Assembly: GCA_964016885.1 (NCBI GenBank)
Contig: OZ024743.1
Location: 339,591,407-339,655,406, forward strand
Direction of reading: 5' to 3'
From: Eledone cirrhosa
Lineage: Eukaryota; Mollusca; Cephalopoda; Octopoda; Eledonidae
DNA: 64,000 nt
A program made the translations under genes and the position numbers. Within the stretch, counting starts at the first letter, position 1; each line of letters begins with the position of its first letter. The notes beneath the pieces were generated by a model. That model saw only the letters and a list, made by a program, of their open reading frames with translations, searched no databases and was not told the origin of the DNA. This document shows, piece by piece, positions 10,531 to 22,822 of this stretch.

Positions 10531-11281
10531 GTGTATGTACAGCATTTTCACACTGCATCCCATATGATTAATCAGTACATGTCAGAATGTGCAATATAAA
10601 TCTTAGGTTGGCGAAAGACAGTATATCTGAAACAATCGATAGATGAAACACGGCGAATCATTCGGCCAATTGCCGATGTGCCTAGGTCAGAGCTGACCAG
10701 GAACTAAACAACAACAATAACAACAACAATTTCAACAACCTCTATTTGTAATAATTACAGTTTTTCGAAAGACGTAGATTCAATCGCACAAACATAAAAC
10801 CTATCCCGTTTTGTTCTAAATCTAACATCTGACTGGCTCACTTGGTACATTCAGCGTTTTTTCTTTTCTTTTCGAGATAAGATTTCCTCTTTTCAAGATC
10901 TCACTACACCTTTTCACTTCTCCTTCTCTTCCTCAACCTTGATTCTCTCTCAAATAACGGTGGGTGCAAATCTATTTTCCTTTTTTTTCTTCTTCTTTTC
11001 TTTCTTTCTTTCCACTCAGTTTTATATATGTTATTCTCACTGATCTCCCATTTCTATCTACATTCCGCAACTCACTTCCTGTACATAATCCTCTCCCTAG
11101 ATACTGACAGAAGATCCAGTAGAATCATTAACCACACCTAACTAACTTTCTAAGGAACGAACAAACAAACGAGTGAACGAACGGTCTAGCCAACGAACCA
11201 ACCCATACCTATACTTTCAGTTTAGGATGGTTTCCACAGAAAGACCCAGCAAAAGTTTCTCAATTATTACTTCAACATATA
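10531..11281. other. Unassigned interval
   Basis: No gene recognised. Pyrimidine-rich around 10855-11010. Confidence 0.4.
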
Positions 11282-11289
11282 CTCTAAGC

Positions 11290-11494
11290 CAGGCATGTCA
11301 AACATGCGGCCTGCGGGTCTCATACGGCCCTTTACAAACACACCTGCGGCCCGCACAAAGGCTTTTACAACGTGAGCATGTTTTACTTTCGTAAAATTAG
11401 TTGTAATGTGCGCAATTAGTTGTCGTGTGTGGCCCTCAGACAACACATATGTGACCCATGTAGCCCTCGGGGGACCCTCAGTTTAACATGCCTG
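11290..11494. mobile_element. hAT-type MITE (205 bp) with 8-bp target duplication
   Basis: The ends read CAGGCATGTCAAACATG and GTTTAACATGCCTG, an imperfect terminal inverted repeat. Identical octamers CTCTAAGC lie immediately outside at 11282-11289 and 11495-11502, which is the 8-bp duplication typical of hAT transposition. The interior has repeated CGGCCC motifs and no ORF, so it is non-autonomous and depends on a transposase in trans. Confidence 0.9.
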
Positions 11495-11502
11495 CTCTAA
11501 GC

Positions 11503-11942
11503 TGTACTAGAAAACAAGAATTAAACTCATGGTAAACTGTGGCTATAACTTGGTTTCAGTTCCCTGTTGATACAAATTCATTTCACTTAACATTGAGATA
11601 GCAGGAATTCTCACAATATACCATCGTTTACTTCGTCTAAAATATAGGGACTGCTTAATGAGTTCTGATTTGAGTGACATTGAATTTAAATTCTAGGCGG
11701 AGAGGTAACAAACAACCAAGTGTAAAAAAGAGGCCGATAACTCGCGTAATTTAAATCTCGTTCTTTTGTACAAAGAACTCTACCATAGGTCGCATCCATA
11801 AGTACAAATTGATTGAATATGGGAATGTATAATGCTCAAAGGTATTAGAAACATAAGTAGGAAATGGAATTTCATCTTCCTAGTACAGGTATCTTCTACT
11901 CAAAAGCAACCCACCAGCACATATAATCGTTCATTCACATTA
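11503..11942. other. Unassigned interval
   Basis: No gene or recognised repeat. Confidence 0.4.
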
Positions 11943-12003
11943 TAATTGTTTCTACTTTTGGCACAAGGCCAGCAATTATCTCAGTGCATTACTGGTACTT
12001 TAT
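11943..12003 (-). mobile_element. OK/OR-type SINE, 3' fragment
   Basis: The minus strand carries AAAGTACCAGTAATGCACTG and the GGCCTTGTGCCAAAAGTAGA end only; the tRNA head is missing. Confidence 0.75.
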
Positions 12004-12243
12004 TTATTCACATTATAATGTCACTTAATCTCTCTTATATACACATATATACATTAAGTCCGAACACAAAAGAACCAAACCCCACTGTCATCGCCTCCTG
12101 TTCTCCCCATCTTTATTGTGAGCAAATGGTGGACATTGAGCCTAAAATATAGATAACCCACAAACTATGCTAGAACATATCATTAGGCAGAAATAAAGAT
12201 TAAATACATTATTACTTTGTAAACTGAATACAAACAAATCAAG

Positions 12244-12820
<577 letters not shown>

Positions 12821-12821
12821 T

Positions 12822-12966
12822 AGGCTGTTGATTTGGCAGAGTTGCTAGAACGTTTGATATTTGTTCCCGGTCTCTGCGTTTTAAGTTCAAATCTCGCCAA
12901 AGTCCTCTTTACCTTTCATCCTTTCGGGGTCGATAAAGAAAGTACCAGTCCAATGCTGGTGCAGCC
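12822..12966 (+). mobile_element. OK/OR-type SINE, diverged
   Basis: Head GGCTGTTGATTTGGCAGAGT, B-box AGTTCAAATCTCGCC, body TTTCGGGGTCGATAAAGAAA and a CAGTCCAATGCTGG tail. Confidence 0.7.
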
Positions 12967-13456
12967 TTCTCTCATTCCAGCTGTCACATGTTGAATATTC
13001 CGCTGACTCGAGGAAGAGAAGGCCGAGAAAGTGTCTGCGTCTACTTGCAACTACATGAGCATCTAAAACCCTTATCGAAAGCCTGATACATACTACCAAG
13101 TCATACTTAATTGCGAGTGACGGCTGTAGGTTCAGGTAGGATTATTTATTTATCTACCTATCTATTTTACAAGTTGAGCAACCACACAAAGGTTTCGTTT
13201 TGGTCGTATGTAATTGTTTGAACAAAGTGCAGTTCCTAGGTCCAGTACACACGATATAGCAATTATCTGCTGCTGTTGTTGTTACTGTTATTGTTGTTGT
13301 TGTCATTGTTGTCATTATTCTGTAAACCCAGGTCGAACTGACTTATGGCTATATGCGTTCCACCCATGACCAACCCATCTTTTGTCAGGCATACGTTAGC
13401 GAATGTATTATACTTCCTTTATTAAGATGACTCCAATGATGTTGATGATAACAAAG

Positions 13457-13496
13457 TGGTCGTGGTGGTGGTGGTGGTGGTAACTATGGCGGTAGA

Positions 13497-13556
<60 letters not shown>

Positions 13557-13702
13557 GGTGGTGGTAATGGTGAGGGGGATGGTAGTAGTGGCAGTGATAG
13601 CGGCGATGGTGGTAAAGAGGATGATGATGGATGTATTAGTGTTTGCAGTGTTAATGGTGGAAATGGTGGCAGTAATGGTAAAGATGATAATGATGATGAT
13701 GG

Positions 13703-13760
<58 letters not shown>
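13457..13760. repeat. (GTG)n/(GAT)n trinucleotide microsatellite cluster
   Basis: Blocks of GTG and ATG repeats at 13460-13482, 13497-13565 and 13690-13763. The 139-residue open frame across it is Val/Met-only low complexity and I do not treat it as a gene. Confidence 0.9.
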
Positions 13761-13765
<5 letters not shown>

Positions 13766-13879
13766 GGCGAAGGAAGTTGAAATCGAAGGTGATAATGATC
13801 GGTGGTGGTGATAGTCGTGTGGAGGATAGATCGTTAGTTACACTGGTTGTACAGATGAGAGTACATGGCAGATGAGAGT

Positions 13880-14690
13880 AATGGCTGTTGTCTGATGATG
13901 GTAAAGAAGATGATGAGGAAAAAAGTGGTGGAATGGTGATGATGATGAGGACTATAACGAAAACGGCAATGATGATGATGATGACGATGACAACAGCAAT
14001 TGCTCACAGACAGCTGTCGAGAGAGTGAGAGGTCCAGCTTTAAGAAGCTATAGATTAACTGACTGATAATGACAAGATTAACTGTCGACTGAAATAGGAT
14101 AACTTGTCTATTTCAGAATAGAAGAGACTACATTGTGAGAAGATGTAAACATTTTAATCTTCAGTTGAAAAACAAACGTATTGTCAGTGAGTATCAGTTG
14201 ATTTACCAAATAAAGATTCTTTGTTGTAACCCACCTACAACATTACAATAATCACCCTATCTTGTGTGAATTTTCTCCATACATCAACCACTACCACGCT
14301 AAAATGAATTTAAAACAAATAATAAAAATGATAATCACCCAATCATTAAATCTTCTATTATATAGATAACGAAGAAGCTACTGCGCTTTCAATTTGACCG
14401 GCATAGTGTAGTAGTCAATTTTTTGCAACAATTACACTACATTCTGTAGTGGTAACATAGTGGGAGGTGGGGAGAGCGGGATAGGCGGAGGTAGTGACAG
14501 TAGGAATTTGGTTCCTTTGTGTTCGAATCTGGTATATATGTATATATTTATTTACCAAACGCATTTAGAATATAATCCTTCGAACAAATTACACTACTGT
14601 CATAAAAAGTAGAGATAGAATGCTTGGGGTTCTTAATATAAGACAACCATTGATCAGTGTAAATGAATCTGGACTAAAATATCGATTTCT
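13880..14690. other. Unassigned interval
   Basis: No gene recognised. Degenerate GAT repeats continue to about 14000. Confidence 0.4.
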
Positions 14691-14692
14691 TG

Positions 14693-14850
14693 GTATAAAG
14701 CCACAAAATTTGATTTGTATATTCAATCGACCTAAAAAAATAATTGATATTTATTTTATTGAACCATAAGGAATCAAAAGCAAAGTTAGCCCTGGCGGAT
14801 TTGAACTCATAATATAGAATTCTAAGGCTTAAATTAATTACTGGGAGGAA
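14693..14850 (-). mobile_element. OK/OR-type SINE, diverged fragment
   Basis: The minus strand has GAGTTCAAATCCGCCAGGGC and a weak AATAAAATAAATATCAATTA body. Confidence 0.55.
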
Positions 14851-15049
14851 TATTATGATCTGACAGATGCCTCTGCCATGGATTTATCCCAATTGAACTG
14901 CTATAGTAACGACAACAAATACAACGACAATAACAACTCTCTATATATACATCCTTTTTGTCGCTTCGAATTCCCTTTCCCCTTTTCTCTTTATCTGCCA
15001 ATCTCTCAGACTCATGATAATAATAGTTTAGTTTAGTTTACTACATAAT

Positions 15050-15250
15050 TAATTATTTCTATTTTAAACGCAAGGCCAGCAAATATTGAGGATGGACAAA
15101 GTTGATTAAATCGACACCAGTACTTGACTGGTACTTTATTTTATCGGCCTCAGAAGGATGAAAGACCGAGATGGGATATAAACTCAGAAGATAAAGAGCT
15201 AGAACAAATATCGCAATGCATTTTATCCGACGCTTTACCAATTTTGCCAC
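15050..15250 (-). mobile_element. OK/OR-type SINE
   Basis: Minus strand: head GTAAAGCGTCGGATAAAATG, B-box side GAGTTTATATCCC, body GATAAAATAAAGTACCAGTC, and GGCCTTGCGTTTAAAATAGA at the 3' end. Confidence 0.7.
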
Positions 15251-15283
15251 TCAGTTTTACTATCTAATTAATAATGATAATTA

Positions 15284-16237
15284 TAACAATAATAATGCTT
15301 TCTTTATTAACCACAAGGATTGACATAAAGTATAACATTAAGGACAGCACAGGACTGTACAAATGGGAATTTCTGCCTGTAAAGAAGAGCAATAACAAAG
15401 GAAGTCACACAAAAATAAAACAAAGAAAAATTCAAAAATAGGGAGGACACTTCCGAGGGTCACTCGTGGAGAAAGCCCACAAAAAGTCTCGGTGACCCTG
15501 ACCGCAAGTGCCCTCTCCCAGTTTTCCACATCCAGTCTACAGGCACATACTCAGAGCAGGCCCATTCACTCGGGCCATGTTCGCTTCCCTCACCCACCTT
15601 TCAACAAATTGCTGGGAAGGGAACACCCCCCCCCCCCCCCTCCACCCTGATTTCAAATGAAATTTGAAAAAGTTAATCAGGGCTTCGCCGAAGAGGTAAG
15701 AGCTCGTCTTCAACCCTTTCAGACGCGTCCGCCACACGAGCTCTTTCGCTGTGGCCACCAGGCAGTTAAAACTGCCTGCTCTTCCTGGTTAAAAGAAGGC
15801 GATGGGGCAATCTTCATGATGGACTCAGCTGATAGCCGGATCCATCCTACACGTGACAGCAGATGTTCGATATAAACCCACAAGTCAGGGATACTCGGAC
15901 ACTGGACGAATGCGTGCAGAACGGTCTCTTCATGCTGCGTGTATCTCGGACAGGTCCGGCTGATGGCATTTCCATGCCGGTAGAGTTTATCTCAAATTGA
16001 CAACACTCCCCGGTAGCACTGCCAGGCGAAGGATTTCTGGAAGTTATCCATTGGCGCTGGACCGAAAGTCCTCCGGAACATAATAGCTAGTTGGCTTTCG
16101 TCAACACCCAGAGTTTCCCCAAGGATGTCGTCGCTTTTTCCTTCCACTAATCCTCTATAGAACGTCAAGGTGGAGTTTCTACCGATCGCAGCGCCCGACT
16201 GGTCGAGGGCTGTGAGCGCCTGAAAACATTTCAAGGC
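15284..16237 (-). pseudogene. Tx1-like LINE ORF2 C-terminal fragment (copy 3)
   Basis: Minus-strand frames match the C-terminal third of the Tx1-like ORF2 at 26 kb. They read ALTALDQSGAAIGRNSTLTF, FRRTFGPAPMDNFQKSFAWQ and, after frameshifts, VWRTRLKGLKTSSYLFGEA, ending ARVNGPALSMCL at 15537. The Cys-His zinc motif lies in the shifted middle. A poly-C run at 15630-15641 disrupts one frame. About 240 bp of 3' UTR follows and ends against a short AAT run (15286-15297), as the intact family copies do. It is 5'-truncated. Confidence 0.85.
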
Positions 16238-16244
16238 GAAGATG

Positions 16245-16700
16245 ACTTTGAGCGGAATCGAACATGTAAAATAAAGGGAGGTAACTGCAATAATGCAAAG
16301 AATGTTATAAAGAATTTACGAATGTGAGTGAATCCAGCAAAAAAAAAAAACTTGAGGAAGACGGCAAAAAAATGAGATTGGTGTTCAATTTTGTCGAACA
16401 GGCTGCTAATCAACAACTATTCATAGGCGCGACCCCACTACTCCTCAATACGGAGTCTTTTGTCTGCTGCGTTTCCGTCCTGGGCCGAAGCAACCCTCCT
16501 TAGTCAACCGGGTCCTCGTGAGCTCTCTCTCCAGCACCATATTGATGCTGAGCTTAGTGCGGACACCTGATCGCCATAGAAGACCGACTACCATGACTCC
16601 CATTCTCAAACCGGCCAACCAACTATGCTTCATAGGAGCTAGATTATAGGAGCACTGCACTACTCCCAGCGTTTTCAACTAGCCAAATTTTAAACCTAAC
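16245..16700. other. Unassigned interval
   Basis: Open frames exist but show no recognisable domain. It directly abuts the truncated end of Tx1-like copy 3. Confidence 0.4.
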
Positions 16701-16702
16701 TT

Positions 16703-16876
16703 CACGGTAGAGGCTCGGACGCCATGCTTTGCAGCACAGTTACGTCCCTTTACAGACTGAGTTCAAATCCCGCCGAGATTAACTTTGCCTTTCATCCTTA
16801 CGGGGTCGATAAAATAAAGAACCAGTAATACACTGGGATAATTGCTGGCCTTGTGCCAAAAAGTAGAAACAATTAA
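16703..16876 (+). mobile_element. OK/OR-type SINE
   Basis: GGTAGAGGCTCGGACGCCAT, GAGTTCAAATCCCGCCGAGA and GGGTCGATAAAATAAAGAAC, with a GCCAAAAAGTAGAAACAATT end. Confidence 0.85.
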
Positions 16877-16947
16877 TTACATTAGATCAGAATCTTGATT
16901 TTTTTTTTTTAAACATACTTCATTTTAATATTGGAGGGTTTTAATAA

Positions 16948-17052
16948 TTGTTTCTACTTTTGGCACAAGGCCAGAAAATTCACCAGTGCATTACTGGTAC
17001 TTTATTTTATCGACTCCGTAATAAAATAAAGTACCAGTAATGCTCTGGGTAA
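16948..17052. mobile_element. Two opposed OK/OR SINE 3' fragments
   Basis: A minus-strand SINE tail (AATTGTTTCTACTTTTGGCA through GACTCCG) is joined at about 17012 to a plus-strand AATAAAATAAAGTACCAGTA piece. Together they form a small inverted repeat. Confidence 0.7.
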
Positions 17053-17610
17053 TTGGAGAGTTTTAATGATAATCGAGAATTCTAATACATAATTTATTTG
17101 CGACTTCGTTTTTATGTAAAATATTCTCGTTCTAGAAAGCATGACGTCATCGTGGTGTTAGAAAGGAAGTAAATCTACATTCCAATTCGTTATTCCTACT
17201 CCATTGATAAAACGTATATGAAATCATTTATTAATGCAATTTATGGGAACTCTCTCGTTGTTAGAGTTGTGCATTTGCTGTGGACACCGCAAAGCACAAC
17301 ATAATCTTTTTAAAAGTCTGTTTGAATAAAATTGACTCGTAAAATATAATAAGTATAACTATCATCATCATCATCATCATTATCATTACAGTCCATTAAT
17401 CCTTTTAGGGGTCGTTGGGACACTGCAGTGTCTAACGTTGGACTAACTGCCTCCATCTCAGGCGGTCATGGACGAGTGCATGGGTTGTGGCAAAGTTCTT
17501 CCCCGTCTACTCAGCTATATTGTCTGTCCACCGCTTCCTCTGCCTGTCACGCCTTTTCTTTCCCCGCACTGTTCCTTGGAGAATGGAGAATTGTCTCAGA
17601 TTGTTCGTTC
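17053..17610. other. Unassigned interval
   Basis: No gene recognised. A short (ATC)n run sits at 17363-17385. The segment 17390-17600 may be a dispersed repeat ending in the GA array. Confidence 0.4.
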
Positions 17611-17612
17611 GA

Positions 17613-17743
<131 letters not shown>

Positions 17744-17864
17744 TAAAGAGAAAGGGGGGGGGGGGGTAAAATCCCGACCTCGGCGCAAAGTCAGATATCT
17801 AACAGTTATAGACGAACTAAAAGTTATCCAATGCATAGAGGTGTATTAATGAGATATCTAATAT

Positions 17865-18589
17865 GTATATATGTAGCGAAATCCCTTCACATTTTCCTAC
17901 GATGTTCATTTTTCTTTTATTTGAATTGTTGTCGCCTGTTTTTCTGGGGAAAGCATCCCACTAGGTTATTTTCAGTATATCAGTGATAAGACTCTCTTCA
18001 GTATATTCTGCTCTCGTTTCTCGGATGAAGTAAACATCACACGAAGTTGTTTTAGCATGTAGAGAGATGTAGCGCTTAGCCAAAATCTCCTGCCCTCTCG
18101 ACAAAGTTGGCACCTCGATAAAGATTAGTTCAATGCATCTTGTCAGACTACTACTGCATTCACACAAACCATCCACACAAACACAACATACAATTCACTT
18201 GGTTCCTTGTTGTTTTCCTGTATTGTCAACAATAGTTTCAACATAAGTTATTTCATCATAAACATTATTATAGTAGCGATGTTTGTTATTGTTCGTCGGA
18301 TATTTTTAATGGCCGCTTTATTTTCAACCTTCAACTTTCAACTACTGACTATGGCAACCAGTACAACCGCATACCTCGACTCTCTGAGACACACACTCAA
18401 TTCATTGCCATAAGTCACAAACATTCCCACAGTGTTTATATAGGAGAGAGCAATTCAAGGAATCACCCATCAAGCCATCTTTACTACTGCAACATGTCAC
18501 GCCAAAACGAACCACAATACCAAACCAAAAACATCTCTCGCTACAACTAAAAAATAAATTCTATTAAAAAGTATATATGTAGCGAAATC
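17865..18589 (+). mobile_element. Probable retrocopied transcript with 19-bp target duplication
   Basis: The 19-mer GTATATATGTAGCGAAATC occurs at 17865-17883 and again, identical, at 18571-18589. The 687 bp between them ends AAAAAATAAATTCTATTAAAAA, that is, an AATAAA polyadenylation signal followed within about 15 nt by a short A tail against the second repeat. This combination (long target duplication, poly(A) signal, 3' A tail) is the hallmark of LINE-mediated retrotransposition of a polyadenylated RNA. No ORF longer than about 70 codons is seen, so the source could be a noncoding RNA, a UTR or an unrecognised element. Confidence 0.6.
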
Positions 18590-18810
18590 TGTCCACGCCT
18601 TGAACCTTGGGTGACACCTAAAAGTCAAATTCTAGGTCACCATCCTTTCTCGGTGTGGACAGGCTATCCCTTCAAGGTGGGAGACAGAAAGCGACAGGTA
18701 TATAAAGCCTGTATCATCCCACGCTTAGACAGAGAGATCAGAGCACCACGATACAGACAAGCTGTGAAAGATTCACCGCTACCTTCAAACCGCAGAGGTC
18801 TACAGACCAT
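18590..18810 (+). other. Unassigned segment before a (CT)n tract
   Basis: A 117-codon open frame begins here (from 18611) but ends in Ser-Leu repeats from the CT tract and has no recognisable domain. Confidence 0.3.

Positions 18811-18811
<1 letters not shown>

Positions 18812-18892
<81 letters not shown>
18812..18892. repeat. (CT)n microsatellite
   Basis: Pure CT dinucleotide, about 80 bp. Confidence 0.95.
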
Positions 18893-18893
<1 letters not shown>

Positions 18894-20444
18894 GGTCTCA
18901 GACTACACCAGCCTCACAACAACAACAACAAAATAACATTGTCGACCTTCGCAACTCGTGGTAACTTGTTTATTGTCCTTTTTGACTGAAGTGAAGTAAA
19001 CCTTTATATATAAAGTAAATCGCTATTCTTGTTATTACATCTAACTACCATGTTAATCCATTTAACTACTACTACTAATACCCTTCCGTTATATATATAA
19101 GTTTGATATTCGATGACGGTAAGCATATTAGTGATTCTATCAATAGGTGCACTTGGTTTTTATGTCCAGTATCACAGTCAATCATAAGAATGTCTCATTG
19201 TGTCCTCGTGTGCCTTTTATTGGAATCAACTTCATTGGAATCATTCAGAGGAATACCCGTGAGTTATGGTTTCTTCTTCCTTTTCAGTCTCAGATATCCT
19301 ACAAAAAGGTTACAGACAGCCTCTGCTGCTGCTGTTGATATGCCTCCTTCCTCACGAACTAAATAGTAAAAAAATATATTAATAAAAAAAGTAAAAAAGA
19401 ACTCTTTGGAAAAAAAAAGCAAACTAATTCCGACTGGTTTCTTAACCAACATTCTTGGCACACCGACATACTGTTTTTCTCACATATACCTAGCAAATTC
19501 ATGGCTACAACGGTCAATGTTGCTACTTCTTCCCCCAACCTTGTTCCACTCCAATTTAGTTCTATAAACTAACATCATAAACAGCCATTTGCTGTACTCA
19601 TTCTCATCATGCTTCTCTCCCATTGAAACTCTCAGCAGCGGATGTATTGTATCAAGTAGGTAAAAATATTCCGCTCCAAATCTGATTCTGAATTCTTAAT
19701 TCTCATTCTATTCATCTTGTTATTGTTGTTTTGTGTTGTTGTTACACCGACCTTCCTCTTAGACATCGATTTAACCTTCATAACATTAAAAAAAAATTAA
19801 AAAAATTAATCGCAAACGTCACCAGCACCCTTCATATACACTAAAATAATACCAACTACCGTTCCTTCCTGTTTCGATCGAAAACAATGTTTTCTAACAT
19901 TGTTACAAGGTCACGCCACAAATTTATAGAAGGGATACAGTAATTTCTTTTCCACCTCGGAATGCTTAAAAGAAAAAGCAGCCTTGCCACAATTTCAATG
20001 AAGAAGGCTAAAAGAACGTAACTAAATAGTATAAAACACATTGTCTCGCTCTTTCAATTTTGTAAGTCAACACTCTTGAGTACAAAATATGCATGTATAG
20101 ATCATAACTCCTAAAGGTCTGTTTTATTTACTATATGATTTGGAGTTAGGACATTTCTACCAAGAGCACACAGGTGATAGACTTTTAGTTTTAACGAAAA
20201 ATAGAGTACTTTTCTCAAGATGTGGATCCTTTCGTAAATGAGCCCACCGAAGCTATGTTAGCGGGTGATTTTGGCGACCCCGGAAAGTATAAAATGTGTG
20301 CTGGGAAAGCAGATATAGGTAGGGGCTGGCTGAGAGAGAGTCCTGACTCGACATAACAAATTGGTTTTCACCCATGTGTGGGTAATCCTAAATATTTTTC
20401 AGGTTTTATGTTAAGTATATTGTATTTGAATTATTGAGTATTTG
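18893..20444. other. Unassigned interval
   Basis: No gene, RNA or named repeat recognised in about 1.5 kb. Confidence 0.4.
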
Positions 20445-20445
20445 G

Positions 20446-20548
20446 CCCTCTATAAAATAAAGTACCAGTACCACACTGGGGTCGATTTAATCGACCCCCC
20501 CCCCCAATAAATTATTGGCCCTGTGCCTAAATCAGGAGCCATTACTAA
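20446..20548 (+). mobile_element. OK/OR-type SINE, 3' half
   Basis: Starts within the ATAAAATAAAGTACCAGTAC body, continues with CACTGGGGTCGATTTAATCG, a C run, and TATTGGCCCTGTGCCTAAAT. Confidence 0.8.
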
Positions 20549-20717
20549 ATTCGTCGGACAACATGCTTTGAGGCATGAAGTTACGTCCCTTTACGTCCGA
20601 GTTCAAATCCCACCGAGATTAGCTTTGCCTTTCATACTTACGGGGTCGATAAAATAAAGTACCAGTATCGCACTGGGGTCAATATGATTGACTTTCTTCT
20701 CCCCCAAATTGTTGGCC
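20549..20717 (+). mobile_element. OK/OR-type SINE, 5'-truncated
   Basis: GTCGGACAACATGCTTTGAG, B-box GAGTTCAAATCCCACC, then ACGGGGTCGATAAAATAAAG and AAATTGTTGGCCCTGTG. Confidence 0.85.
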
Positions 20718-20937
20718 CTGTGGATTGGTAGTATCGGTAGAGCGTCGGACAATATTCTTTACGGCATAGAGCTACGGTTCTTTATAATCTGAGTTCAAAT
20801 CCCGCCGAGGTTAACTTTGCCTTTCATCCTCACGGGATCGATAAAATAAAGTACCAGTAATGCACTGGAACGATTTAATTGACTTTCTCCTCCCCCAAAA
20901 TTGCTGACCTTGTGCCTATATAAGAAACCATTATTAT
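20718..20937 (+). mobile_element. OK/OR-type SINE
   Basis: Full length: GGATTGGTAGTATCGGTAGA, GAGTTCAAATCCCGCCGAGG, ACGGGATCGATAAAATAAAG, TTGCTGACCTTGTGCCTA. Confidence 0.88.
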
Positions 20938-20950
20938 TTCACAGAAACGG

Positions 20951-21162
20951 CGGTAGATTGGTAGTATCGGTAGAGGGTCGGACGCCATGCTTTGCAGCAC
21001 AGAGTTACGGCCCTTTATGATCTGAGTTCAAATCCCGCCGAGGTTAACTTTGCCTTTCATCCTTAAGGGGGCGATAAAATAAAGAACCAGCCACGCACTG
21101 GAGACTTTCTCCTCCCTCACAAATTGCTGGCCTTGTGTCTAAATTAGAGTTCATTATCATTA
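20951..21162 (+). mobile_element. OK/OR-type SINE
   Basis: Full length: GGCGGTAGATTGGTAGTATC, GAGTTCAAATCCCGCCGAGG, GGGGCGATAAAATAAAGAAC and TTGCTGGCCTTGTGTCTAAA. Confidence 0.88.
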
Positions 21163-21167
21163 TTACT

Positions 21168-21472
21168 ACATGGAATCACGTGGCCTAGTTGTAAGGGTGT
21201 TAGACTTATGATCATAAAGGTATGGGTTCAATTCCTGGACAGGGTTGTGTGTTGTGTTCTTGAGCAAAACACTTCATTTCATGTGGCTCCAGTATACTCA
21301 ACTGAAAATGAGTACCAGTAATGGTTGAGAGTTTAATCCTGCGATGGTCTGGCGTCCTCTCCAGTGGGGAGGATTGTACTCTCAGTCGCTTACCACCATG
21401 GAAACCGGGATAAGCACCGGCCTGATGAGCCTCCGGACTTGTGACAGACTTTAGACATTAGACTATCATTAT
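21168..21472 (+). mobile_element. tRNA-derived SINE of a second family (~300 bp)
   Basis: The head has TGGCCTAGTTGTAAGGGTG (A-box like) and GGGTTCAATTCCTGGAC (B box). The body is unlike the OK/OR type: CTTGAGCAAAACACTTCATT, TGGCTCCAGTATACTCAAC and, near the end, GCCTGATGAGCCTCCGGACT. It interrupts the run of OK/OR SINEs. Confidence 0.75.
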
Positions 21473-21475
21473 TAT

Positions 21476-21664
21476 GGCGGTGGATTGGCAGTATCGGTAG
21501 AGGGTCGGACGCCATGCTTTCCAGCATAGTTACGTCCCTTTACGATCTGAGTTCAAATCCCGCCGAGGTTGACTTTGCCTTTCATCCTTACGGGGTCGAT
21601 AAAATAAAGTACCAGTAATGCACTGGGTAATTGCTGGCCTTGTGCCTAACGTAGAAACAATTAT
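21476..21664 (+). mobile_element. OK/OR-type SINE
   Basis: GGCGGTGGATTGGCAGTATC, GAGTTCAAATCCCGCCGAGG, body and GCCTAACGTAGAAACAATTA end. Nearly consensus. Confidence 0.9.
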
Positions 21665-21859
21665 TATGGCGCGGTGGATTGGCAGTATCGGTAGAGGGTG
21701 GACGCCATGCTTTGACGTATAGAGTTACGGCCCTTGCCATTCTGAGTTCAAATCCCGCCGAGGTTAACTTTGCCTTTCATCCTTACGGGGGTCAATAAAA
21801 TAAAGTACCAGTAATGCACTGGGTAATTGCTGGCCTTGTGCCAAAAGTAGAAACAATTA
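21665..21859 (+). mobile_element. OK/OR-type SINE
   Basis: Starts immediately after the previous copy (TATGGCGCGGTGGATTGGCA) and ends GCCAAAAGTAGAAACAATTA. Confidence 0.9.
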
Positions 21860-21863
21860 TTAT

Positions 21864-22042
21864 GGCAGTATCGGTAGAGGGTCGGACGCCATGCTTTCTA
21901 GCATAGTTACGTCCCTTTACGTTCTGAGTTAAAATCCCACCGAGGTTAACTTTGCCTTTCATCCTTACGAGGTCGATAAAATAAAGTACCAGTAATATAC
22001 TGGGTAATTGCTGGCCTTGTGCCAAAAGTAGAAACAATTATT
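21864..22042 (+). mobile_element. OK/OR-type SINE, slightly 5'-truncated
   Basis: Starts GGCAGTATCGGTAGAGGGTC, B box altered to GAGTTAAAATCCCACC, ends AAAAGTAGAAACAATTATTA. Confidence 0.88.
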
Positions 22043-22050
22043 ACTATCTA

Positions 22051-22228
22051 AGGGCGATGGATTGGCAGTATCGGTAGAGGGTCGGACGCCATGCTTTGAC
22101 GCATTGAGTTACGGCCCTTGCCATTCTGTGTTCAAATCCTGCCGTGGTTAACTTTGCCTTTTATCCTTACGGGGTCGATAAAATAAAGTACCAGTAATGT
22201 GCCAAAAGTAGAAACAATTATTACTATC
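22051..22228 (+). mobile_element. OK/OR-type SINE with internal 3' deletion
   Basis: GGGCGATGGATTGGCAGTAT, GTGTTCAAATCCTGCC. The CACTGG...TTGCTGGCCTT stretch is missing between CAGTAAT and GTGCCAAAAG. Confidence 0.85.
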
Positions 22229-22487
22229 TTCATTATCTACATACTTGGGTGATCGTCTGCTTGTGATTCATCAAGGCATTGACTACGTCAGATCTATATA
22301 AAAATATCTTCTTCTGGTGCCACAGACACAGCTTATATGTCAATTTAGAATATTCTATGAATACCACCGACAGAACGACCGACCACGGATCTTCAGGAAA
22401 TTCAAAAAAAATACACTTGTGCACGCATGATCTGACATACACAAACACATTCCTGAAATGCATGTATATGTATACATGTGTGTGGTG

Positions 22488-22612
22488 TATATATATATAT
22501 ATATATATATGGGGGGAGGGTGTATGTATATATATACACACGTATATATATATATGTGTGTGTGTGTGTATGTGTGTGTGTGTGTGTGTGTGTATGTGTG
22601 TGTGTGTGTAGA
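22488..22612. repeat. (TA)n/(GT)n compound microsatellite
   Basis: TA repeat, a GGGGGGAGGG interruption at about 22511, then GT repeats with TATG interruptions. Confidence 0.9.
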
Positions 22613-22822
22613 ACATACTGTTATGTCTCTCAATATTCCGTCAATGAGTAAACCTCAAAGCAGGCTGTTTCTTATTTTGGCACGCTTCCCAAAGATGTTA
22701 TATGCTAGATTTCTCTCTCCTTTCTCTTGAATTTCTATGTTTTGTTGAAAACATAGTTGCGAGAAACAACAATCGTTGTACAAGGAGGACCAAACATCGC
22801 GTCTCCATTTAAATAATTTATA

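Noticed and set aside
13456..13875. 139-codon Met/Val-rich frame
   Set aside because: It is a (GTG)/(ATG) trinucleotide array; no start context or homology.
21440..21470. CTGATGAGCC in the second-family SINE tail
   Set aside because: No GAAA follows at a suitable distance; it is part of the SINE body.
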